A stretch of DNA of 64,000 nucleotides from contig NZ_LMJW01000006.1 in NCBI RefSeq assembly GCF_001429505.1, positions 57,843 through 121,842 on the forward strand. Reading direction: 5' to 3'. Under the pieces are notes generated by a model. The model searched no databases. It was not told the origin of the DNA and saw only the letters and a program-made list of their open reading frames with translations. Shown piece by piece: positions 57,948-64,000 of this stretch; the stretch's first letter is position 1, and each line of letters starts with the position of its first letter. Made by a program: the position numbers and the translations under genes. The stretch is from Allobosea sp. Root483D1 (GTDB taxonomy: Bacteria; Pseudomonadota; Alphaproteobacteria; Rhizobiales; Beijerinckiaceae).

Positions 57948-59476
57948 GCCGCGCGCTCGCTCACACCCGCCATCAGCAGGCCGAGATCGCGCTCGTCGGT
58001 CGTGGTTGCCTCGCGCTCGCCGGTGATCTGGCCGCCGCAGAGCGCCAGGATCCGGTCGGAGAGCGCCATCACCTCCTCGAGCTCGACCGAGACGAGCAGG
58101 ATGGCGACGCCGGCGTCGCGCAGGGCGATCAGGCGGCGATGGATGAACTCGATCGCGCCGATATCGACGCCGCGCGTCGGCTGGCCGACCAGCAACACCT
58201 TCGGCGCCCGCTCGATCTCGCGTGCGAGCACGATCTTCTGCTGGTTGCCGCCGGAGAACTTGGCCGTCTTCAGGGCGGGGTCGACCGGGCGGACGTCGTA
58301 ATCCTGCATGCCGGCGCGCGCATGCTTCTCGACCAGGCTTGGCGACAGGAAGGGGCCGGGTCCAAAGGCCGGATCGTCATGATAACCGAGGATGGCGTTC
58401 TCGGCCGCGGCGAAGGCGGTGACGAGGCCGGTCCGCAAGCGATCCTCGGGGATGTGCATCAGGCCGAGCCGGCGCAGATTGGCCGGGTTGCGGTCGGCGG
58501 CATTGAGGATTGTCCCGTCGAGCCGGATCACCCCGCGCGCCGGTTGGGTCAGGCCCGCGAGCACGTCGAGCAATTCGCTCTGGCCGTTGCCGGCGACGCC
58601 GGCGATGCCGACGATCTCGCCTTCGTGGAGGGTGAGCGACCCATCGCGCAAGGTCTCGTGGCCGCGTTCGTCGATCACGGAGAGGCCGGCCGCTTCGAGC
58701 ACCGGCGCGCCGCGCTTTCGCGGGCTCTTCTCGACGCGCAGCAGCACGCGCCGGCCGACCATCGCCTCCGCGAGTTCTGCCGGCGAGGTCCTGTCCGTCT
58801 CGACATGGGCGACCATCTCGCCGCGCCGCATCACAGAGACGCGATCGGTCACCGCCATGATCTCGCGCAGCTTGTGGGTGATCAGGATCACCGTCTTGCC
58901 CTGCGCCTTCAGCGCCCGCAGCAATTCAAAGAGTTGGTCCGCTTCGGCCGGGGTCAGCACCGCGGTCGGCTCGTCGAGGATCAGGACCTCGGCGCCGCGA
59001 TAGAGCGCCTTCAGGATCTCGACGCGCTGCTGCAGGCCGACAGAGAGCGTACCGACGATCGCGTCGGGATCGATGGCGAGGCCGTATTCCTCGGAAAGCC
59101 GCGCCAGCTCCGCCCGTGCCTTGGCGATGCCGCGCTTGAGCAACGCGCCGCCCTCGGCGCCGAGCACGATGTTCTCGACCACGCTGAGCGGCTCGACCAG
59201 CATGAAATGCTGGTGGACCATGCCGATCCCTGCACCGATCGCATCCGAGGAGGAGCGGATGCGCCGCGCTTCGCCACGGACCCGGATCTCGCCGGAATCG
59301 GCCTCGTAGAAACCGTAGAGGATCGACATCAGCGTCGACTTGCCGGCGCCATTCTCGCCGACGATGCCGTGGATCGAGCTGGCGGCGACCGACAGCGAGA
59401 CGTCCTTGTTGGCCTTGACCGGGCCGAAGCTCTTGCTGATCCCGGTCAGTGCGATGGCTGGGGGCGTGCTCGTCAC
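57944..59476 (-). CDS. Nucleoside ABC transporter ATP-binding protein
   Basis: 510 residues with two nucleotide-binding domains, as in NupO/YufO and sugar ABC ATPases. First domain: Walker A GENGAGKST (~residues 40-48), signature LSVGLQQRVEILKAL, Walker B LILDEPTAVLTP. The second is degenerate at Walker A (GVAGNGQSELL) but keeps SGGNQQKIVLAREI. Couples ATP to nucleoside uptake. Confidence 0.93.
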   Translation of the reverse strand: MTSTPPAIALTGISKSFGPVKANKDVSLSVAASSIHGIVGENGAGKSTLMSILYGFYEADSGEIRVRGEARRIRSSSDAIGAGIGMVHQHFMLVEPLSVVENIVLGAEGGALLKRGIAKARAELARLSEEYGLAIDPDAIVGTLSVGLQQRVEILKALYRGAEVLILDEPTAVLTPAEADQLFELLRALKAQGKTVILITHKLREIMAVTDRVSVMRRGEMVAHVETDRTSPAELAEAMVGRRVLLRVEKSPRKRGAPVLEAAGLSVIDERGHETLRDGSLTLHEGEIVGIAGVAGNGQSELLDVLAGLTQPARGVIRLDGTILNAADRNPANLRRLGLMHIPEDRLRTGLVTAFAAAENAILGYHDDPAFGPGPFLSPSLVEKHARAGMQDYDVRPVDPALKTAKFSGGNQQKIVLAREIERAPKVLLVGQPTRGVDIGAIEFIHRRLIALRDAGVAILLVSVELEEVMALSDRILALCGGQITGEREATTTDERDLGLLMAGVSERAA

Positions 59477-59489
59477 CGGCTGGGCCGGC

Positions 59490-60491
59490 TCACATCGTGC
59501 ACTTGGAATCCGACATGTAGTCGTGGACCTTGACCGTGCCGGCGATGATGTCGGCCCGCGCCTTGTCGGCGGTCGCCTTCATCTCGGGCGTAATCAGCGC
59601 CTTGTTATTGTCGTCGAGCGCCCAGCCGACGCCGTCCTCCTTCAGCCCGAGCACGGAGACGCCTGGCTTCCAGGTGCCGTCGCGCGCTTCCTTGAACGAG
59701 CTGTAGGCGGCGACGTCGACGCGCTTCAGCATCGAGGTCAGCACCTTGCCGGGATGCAGCATGTTCTGGTTGGAGTCGACGCCGATGCCGAGCTTGCCGG
59801 CGTCGGCCGCGGCGCGTAGCACGCCGATGCCGGTGCCGCCGGCGGCGTGATAGATCACGTCGGCGCCGCGGTCGATCTGCGACTTGGCGAGCTCGCCGCC
59901 CTTGACCGGGTCGTTCCAGGCTGCCGGGGTCGAGCCGGTCATGTTCTGGAAGATCTCGGCGTCCTTCTTGCCGGCCTTGACGCCCTGGACGTAGCCGCAG
60001 GCGAATTTGCGGATCAGCGGGATGTCCATGCCGCCGACGAAGCCGACCTTGCCGGACTTCGAGGCGAGGCTGGCGATGAGCCCGACGAGATAGGAGGCTT
60101 CATGCTCCTTGAACACGACAGACTGCACGTTCGGCAGCTCGACCACCATGTCGATGATCGTGAACTTCAGGTTCGGGAACTCGGCAGCGACCTTCTGCAG
60201 TGCGGTCGCCTGCGAGAAGCCGACGGCGATGATCGGCGAATGGCCGTCGCGGGCGAAGCGGCGTAGCGCCTGCTCGATCTGCGCGTCGTTTGTCGGCTCG
60301 AAATCGCGGAACTCGACGCCGGTCTCGGCCTTGAACTTCTCGGCCCCGACGAAGACGCCCTCGTTGAAGGATTTGTCGAACTTGCCGCCCTTGTCATAGA
60401 CGATCGCCGGCTTGATCGCGGTCTGGGCCATGGCGGCCATGGCCGAAAGGGCGACGCCCGCCAGAGCGAGCGCGAGAGATTTCAGTTGCAT
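59490..60491 (-). CDS. BMP-family nucleoside-binding protein
   Basis: 333 residues. Sec signal peptide ending AMAAMAQ, then KPAIVYDKGGKFDKSFNEGVF, the start of basic-membrane-protein (Bmp/PnrA/BmpA) domains, and GGMDIPLIRKFACGYVQGVKAG (part). Periplasmic binding protein that hands nucleosides to the permeases. First gene of the operon with a palindromic promoter region upstream. Confidence 0.92.
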   Translation of the reverse strand: MQLKSLALALAGVALSAMAAMAQTAIKPAIVYDKGGKFDKSFNEGVFVGAEKFKAETGVEFRDFEPTNDAQIEQALRRFARDGHSPIIAVGFSQATALQKVAAEFPNLKFTIIDMVVELPNVQSVVFKEHEASYLVGLIASLASKSGKVGFVGGMDIPLIRKFACGYVQGVKAGKKDAEIFQNMTGSTPAAWNDPVKGGELAKSQIDRGADVIYHAAGGTGIGVLRAAADAGKLGIGVDSNQNMLHPGKVLTSMLKRVDVAAYSSFKEARDGTWKPGVSVLGLKEDGVGWALDDNNKALITPEMKATADKARADIIAGTVKVHDYMSDSKCTM

Positions 60492-60569
60492 CGAGCCGTT
60501 CCCCTGTCACGCGCGGAATGGTTGCCCCATCCCTGCCTGCGGTCACGATGGCACGGCTTTCGGGCGGGG

Positions 60570-60595
60570 CCAAGCGGGCTTGAAGGCCCGCTTGG
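60570..60595. repeat. Perfect hairpin between SDR and BMP genes
   Basis: Ten-base arms CCAAGCGGGC/GCCCGCTTGG with a six-base loop. On the minus strand it lies between the SDR stop (60624) and the BMP start. No T-run, so a terminator is possible but weak; it may also be a regulatory or mRNA-stabilising hairpin. Confidence 0.5.
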
Positions 60596-60599
60596 CGAT

Positions 60600-60612
60600 A
60601 TATGTCACATAT
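60600..60612. promoter_or_regulatory. Small palindrome upstream of the nucleoside operon
   Basis: ATATG/CATAT arms around TCA, an AT-rich patch about 110 bases before the BMP gene and just past the SDR gene. Could be an operator for a nucleoside-responsive (for example GntR- or LacI-type) repressor; no regulator gene is adjacent. Confidence 0.3.
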
Positions 60613-60623
60613 GAACGGTTCGC

Positions 60624-61394
60624 TCAGCCGCGCTGGATCGAGACGCCGCCATCGGCGAGGAACGCCGTGCCGGTGACGAAGCTCGACGCGTCGGAAGCGA
60701 GGAACAGCGCGGCGCGGGCGATCTCCTCGGGCTGCGCCATGCGCTTCAACGCATGGATACCCTCGACGAAAGCGGTGACCTCGGGACCGGAGGCCGGATC
60801 GTTGGTGATGCTCGCCGGCGTGTCGGTGCCGCCCGGCAGCAGCGCATTGACCCGGATGCGCTTGCCGCCGAGTTCGGCTGCGAGTGCTTTCACAAGGCCG
60901 ATCTGCCCGGCCTTGCTGGCGGCATAGGCCGACATGCCGGCGAGCCCGGCGGTGTAGCCGACGAAACTCGCGGTGAAGATCAGCGAGCCGCCGCCGCGGG
61001 TCTCGAGCGCTGGCGCCTGATACTTCGCGCCGAGGAAGGCGCTGGTCAGGTTGGTTTCGATCAGATTGCGCCAGCTCTCGCTCGCCATCTGCCCGATCGG
61101 CCCGAGCTCGCCGACGATACCGGCATTGTTGAAGCCGATATCGAGCTCGCCGAAGCGCTCGGTCGCGATCTCCACCAGCCGCTGCGCCAGCGCCTCCTCG
61201 CGGATGTCGCCGGCGATTGCGACCGCCACACCGCCCTCGGCCTCGATCTCCCCCACCAACGCGTCGAGCTCGGCCTGTCGCCGTGCGGTGACGACGAGCT
61301 TGGCGCCCTCGGCCGCGAACAGCTTCGCCGCTGCCCGGCCGATGCCGGAGCTCGCGCCGGTGACGATCGCGACCTTGTCCTTGAGTGCCGTCAT
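60624..61394 (-). CDS. Short-chain dehydrogenase/reductase
   Basis: 256 residues of the classical SDR family: TGASSGIGRAAAKLFAAEGA with the Rossmann glycines, NNAGIVGELGP, catalytic Ser in FTASFVGYTAG and YAASKAG (Tyr-x-x-x-Lys) and NALLPGGTDTP. NAD(P)-dependent oxidoreductase of unknown substrate. ATG 61394 is the family start. Divergent from the moeB-like gene. Confidence 0.9.
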   Translation of the reverse strand: MTALKDKVAIVTGASSGIGRAAAKLFAAEGAKLVVTARRQAELDALVGEIEAEGGVAVAIAGDIREEALAQRLVEIATERFGELDIGFNNAGIVGELGPIGQMASESWRNLIETNLTSAFLGAKYQAPALETRGGGSLIFTASFVGYTAGLAGMSAYAASKAGQIGLVKALAAELGGKRIRVNALLPGGTDTPASITNDPASGPEVTAFVEGIHALKRMAQPEEIARAALFLASDASSFVTGTAFLADGGVSIQRG

Positions 61395-61521
61395 GTCCCG
61401 TTCCTCCGTGCAGACGATGAGGCACGGGTGATCGCAGGCGCATGGACGGTGCAGACACCCGCTTCCTGTCACGGCATCGCACCCGATTGCTGGTGCGAGC
61501 AGATCAGCCTAGCTTGCCGCC

Positions 61522-62310
61522 ATGACGCTGAACGACGCCGAGATCGAGCGCTATGCCCGCCATCTGGTGCTGCCGGAGATCGGCGGCCCCGGCCAGGCGA
61601 AGCTGAAGCGCGCCCGCGTTCTGGTGATCGGCGCGGGCGGCCTGGGCGCGCCGCTGATCCCCTATCTTGCGGCGGCTGGCGTTGGCACGATCGGCATCGT
61701 CGACGACGACCATGTCTCGCTCTCGAACCTGCAGCGGCAGATCATCTTCGGGGCGGAGGATATCGGGGCGCGCAAGGTGGTCGCGGCCGCCAATTTCGTC
61801 ACGCGGCTCAACCCGCGGGTCGAGATCGAGGAATACGTCACGCGGATCGACCCGCATAATGCGCGCGCGCTCGTCGCCTTCTACGATGTGGTCGCCGACG
61901 GCTCGGACAATTTCGCGACGCGCTATGCCGTCTCGGATGCCTGCTTCCACGAGAAGAAGCCGCTGGTGACGGCGGCGCTCGGCCGCTTCGACGGCTCGCT
62001 GACCACGATCAGGGCGCATGAGAAGGCCTCGGACGGGCGGCCCAATCCGACCTATCGCTGCCTGTTCCCGCAGGAGCCGCCGGCCGGCACGGTCGCGCCT
62101 TGCGCCGAGGCCGGCGTGCTGGGTGCGCTCGCCGGCGTGATGGGCTCGATGATGGCGCTGGAGGTGATCCGCGCGATCACCGGCTTCGGCGAGCCGCTGG
62201 TCGGCAAGCTCCTGCTCGTCGACGCGATGGCGATGCGCTTCGAGACGATGAAATACGGCTGGGACCCGGATAATCCGCTGAACGGGACCGCGGCCGGCGT
62301 CGCCGCCTAG
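61522..62310 (+). CDS. MoeB/ThiF/HesA-family adenylyltransferase
   Basis: 262 residues of the E1-like superfamily: YARHLVLPEIGGPGQAKL, nucleotide loop IGAGGLGAPLIPYLAAAG, DDDHVSLSNLQRQIIF and TYRCLFP, then CAEAGVLGALAGVMGS. It adenylates the C-terminal glycine of a ubiquitin-like carrier (MoaD or ThiS). The zinc cysteines of E. coli MoeB (CYRC, CPVC) are replaced here (TYRC and NPLNG). Reading as MoeB is by family; thiF is not excluded. Confidence 0.88.
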   Translation: MTLNDAEIERYARHLVLPEIGGPGQAKLKRARVLVIGAGGLGAPLIPYLAAAGVGTIGIVDDDHVSLSNLQRQIIFGAEDIGARKVVAAANFVTRLNPRVEIEEYVTRIDPHNARALVAFYDVVADGSDNFATRYAVSDACFHEKKPLVTAALGRFDGSLTTIRAHEKASDGRPNPTYRCLFPQEPPAGTVAPCAEAGVLGALAGVMGSMMALEVIRAITGFGEPLVGKLLLVDAMAMRFETMKYGWDPDNPLNGTAAGVAA

Positions 62311-63258
62311 CTATTTCCCCGCGCGTTTCGTCTCGATCACATCGAAGAGCTGCGCGGCCAGATCCGGCCCGCCGAGCTTCTTGATGGCGCGTACGCCGGT
62401 GGGCGCGGTGACGTTGATCTCGGTCAGCTTGCCACCGATCACGTCGATGCCGACCAGCAGCAGGCCGCGCTCCCTCAAAGCCGGGCCGATGCGCTCGCAG
62501 ATTTCGAGCTCGCGCTTGGAGAGATCTGTTGGCTTCGCCGCGCCGCCGCGCACCATATTGGCGCGCAGATCGCCCACCGCCGGCACGCGGTTGACCGCGC
62601 CTGCCGCCTTGCCATCGATCAGGATGATGCGCTTGTCACCTTCCGAGACCTCCTTCAGGAAGGCCTGGACCACCCAGGGCTCGCGGAAGAGGTTGGAAAA
62701 CAGGTCGTAGAGCGAGCCGAAATTCGGGTCGCCCTTGCCGGTCTTGAACACGGTCGCGCCGCCATGGCCGTAGAGCGGCTTCATGACGATCTCGCCGAAC
62801 TCCTCACGGAAGGCCTCGATCTCGGCGCGGTCGCGCGTGATCAGCGTCGGCGGCATCAGGTCCGGGAAATGCGTGACGAAGAGCTTTTCCGGCGCGTTGC
62901 GGACCTCCGCGGGATCGTTGACCACCAGCGTCTTCGGATGGATGCGCTCGAGCATATGCGTCGAGGAGACATAGGCCATGTCGAAGGGCGGGTCCTGGCG
63001 CAGCAGCACCACGTCCAGCGTCGAGAGGTCGGTGCGCTCAGGCTTGCCGAGGGTGAAGTGATCGCCCTCGACATCGCGCACCTCGACCGGATTGATCACG
63101 GCCGTGACCTTGCCGTCGCGCAGGGTCAGCTTGTCGGGGGTATAGGTGAAGAGCCGGTGCCCGCGCGCCTGCGCTTCCAGCATCAGCGAAAAGCCGGTGT
63201 CGCCGGCGATGCGGACCTTCTCGATCGGGTCCATCTGGATGGCGACGTTCAGCTTCAT
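62311..63258 (-). CDS. gshB: Glutathione synthase
   Basis: 315 residues, an ATP-grasp ligase joining gamma-glutamylcysteine and glycine. N-terminal [30 protein letters not shown] (parts), [31 protein letters not shown], and C-terminal [19 protein letters not shown]. Convergent with the moeB-like gene with no gap. Confidence 0.97.
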   Translation of the reverse strand: MKLNVAIQMDPIEKVRIAGDTGFSLMLEAQARGHRLFTYTPDKLTLRDGKVTAVINPVEVRDVEGDHFTLGKPERTDLSTLDVVLLRQDPPFDMAYVSSTHMLERIHPKTLVVNDPAEVRNAPEKLFVTHFPDLMPPTLITRDRAEIEAFREEFGEIVMKPLYGHGGATVFKTGKGDPNFGSLYDLFSNLFREPWVVQAFLKEVSEGDKRIILIDGKAAGAVNRVPAVGDLRANMVRGGAAKPTDLSKRELEICERIGPALRERGLLLVGIDVIGGKLTEINVTAPTGVRAIKKLGGPDLAAQLFDVIETKRAGK

Positions 63259-63329
63259 GGGCGTAAGCTCCGGTTGCGGCCGTTATATCGGCTGCGTGAC
63301 CATCGCGGCGCAAGAGGGCTGGCCTTGCG

Positions 63330-63710
63330 TCAGAGCACGAGCTCGAACACGCGGGGCACATGGCGGGGCAGGCGCCAGGGCGCGAGGAAGACGGCGTCGG
63401 CGCGAAGGTTGCGCTGCATCGCCCAGGAATTGCGCGCCAGCCATTGCCGGATGCGGGCTTCGATCAGCCGGCGCTTGTCCGGCGTGATCGCGGTCGCCGC
63501 ATCGTCGAGCGTGGCGCGCGCCTTGACCTCGACGAAGACGATGTCGTCGCCACGGGCCATGATCAGGTCGATCTCGCCGCCCTTGCCGCCGAAGCGGCGC
63601 TGCAGCAGGCGGTAGCCCTTGAGGGTGAGGAAGACGACGGCGAGCCATTCGCCGCGGCGGCCGGCAAGGCCTGACAGGCGCGCGCGCCGGCTGCGTAGCG
63701 CCTCGCTCAT
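63330..63710 (-). CDS. YraN family protein (PD-(D/E)XK-like)
   Basis: 126 residues of UPF0102/YraN: RRGEWLAVVFLTLKGYRLLQRRFGGKGGEIDLIMARGDDIVFVEVKAR (quoted in parts) is a nuclease-like core with Glu-Asp and VEVK residues. Function unknown; often next to rsmI, as here (4-base overlap). Confidence 0.93.
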   Translation of the reverse strand: MSEALRSRRARLSGLAGRRGEWLAVVFLTLKGYRLLQRRFGGKGGEIDLIMARGDDIVFVEVKARATLDDAATAITPDKRRLIEARIRQWLARNSWAMQRNLRADAVFLAPWRLPRHVPRVFELVL

Positions 63711-64000
63711 GGCGTGCGGGTCAATTCGAGGGCGCGGGCATAGACGACGCGGCGCGGCTGCCCGCTCGCGGCCGTGACCTGTGCGACCGCCTCCTTGAGC
63801 GAGACCTTTTCGAGTGCCATCCGCAGCGCCTCGTCGAGCGTGTCGCCTTGCACGGCTTGGGCCGAGGCATCGGGCGGGCCGATCACCACCACGATCTCGC
63901 CGCGCGCCTCCTCGGCTTCGGCATAGTGGGCGGCAAGATCGGGCAGGGGGCCGCGGCGGACATTCTCGTAATACTTGGTCAGTTCACGCGCGACCGCCCC
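63707..64000 (-). CDS. rsmI: 16S rRNA 2'-O-methyltransferase RsmI (5' end outside window)
   Basis: Only the C-terminal ~97 residues are in the window: GAVARELTKYYENVRRGPL, IVVVIGPP and the basic helix DEALRMALEKVSLKEAVAQV. RsmI methylates cytidine 1402 of 16S rRNA. The start is beyond base 64000. Confidence 0.9.
   Translation of the reverse strand, partial: GAVARELTKYYENVRRGPLPDLAAHYAEAEEARGEIVVVIGPPDASAQAVQGDTLDEALRMALEKVSLKEAVAQVTAASGQPRRVVYARALELTRTP

Overview
This window comes from a GC-rich (about two thirds G+C by eye) alphaproteobacterial chromosome, most likely order Hyphomicrobiales. The order is suggested by chvG-hprK-EIIA(Man)-HPr next to ahcY, divL with tyrosine in place of the H-box histidine, a TsaE/AmgK fusion, an rpsT-dnaA junction, an echA-mutM-ubiE-ubiB neighbourhood and a complete Flp/Tad pilus (cpa) locus. 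The gene order resembles Bosea-type genomes, but that is an impression from memory, not a database result. Coding density is high, most genes end or start within a few bases of their neighbours, and no tRNA, rRNA, CRISPR array, transposase or prophage gene was seen.

Layout. 1-9150: envelope and nitrogen/carbon-PTS signalling (chvG, hprK, EIIA, HPr), methyl cycle (ahcY, preceded by a perfect palindromic operator candidate), cell-cycle pseudokinase divL and the TsaE-AmgK fusion. 9175-9320 is an imperfect inverted-repeat intergenic element. 9352-16172: Tat-exported SMP-30 protein, hemW-rdgB-rph opposite hrcA and an ankyrin gene, cupin and LysE. 16260-22610: globin-like chemoreceptor, then recF-dnaN-dnaA and rpsT around a 750-base intergenic region. 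22780-31604: RidA/threonine dehydratase pair, enoyl-CoA hydratase, SRPBCC protein, P-loop kinase, mutM, a VapBC45-like toxin-antitoxin pair of lower GC wedged between mutM and ubiE, ubiB and an L,D-transpeptidase. 31601-37586: sugar and aromatic metabolism (aldose epimerase, pcaHG, dgoK, ribokinase, phosphomannomutase).

37616-48693 is the Flp/Tad pilus region: an orphan secretin N0-domain protein, two Flp pilins, prepilin peptidase cpaA, cpaB-cpaC-cpaD-cpaE-cpaF-tadB-tadC, and tadD convergent at the end. Three sites close to the CtrA consensus TTAA-N7-TTAA lie upstream of the first pilin, cpaB and tadD, so the whole machine may be under cell-cycle control. 48834-51558: M17 aminopeptidase, a MarR-type regulator and an NlpC/P60 protein.

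51552-60491 is one long nucleoside uptake and salvage operon on the minus strand: BMP-type binding protein, double-domain ABC ATPase, two permeases, cytidine deaminase, purine nucleoside phosphorylase, deoC, deoA and a GhrA-type reductase. Imported nucleosides would be deaminated and phosphorolysed, and the deoxyribose carbon cleaved by DeoC; phosphopentomutase (deoB) is not in the window. 60624-64000: SDR oxidoreductase, MoeB/ThiF-type enzyme without its zinc cysteines, gshB, yraN and the 3' part of rsmI. I found no clearly new multi-gene system; the best leads are the CtrA-like sites at the pilus locus, the toxin-antitoxin pair whose stop codon overlaps the mutM start codon, the two perfect palindromes around ahcY, and the apparent loss of the heme-ligating histidine in the globin-like chemoreceptor.
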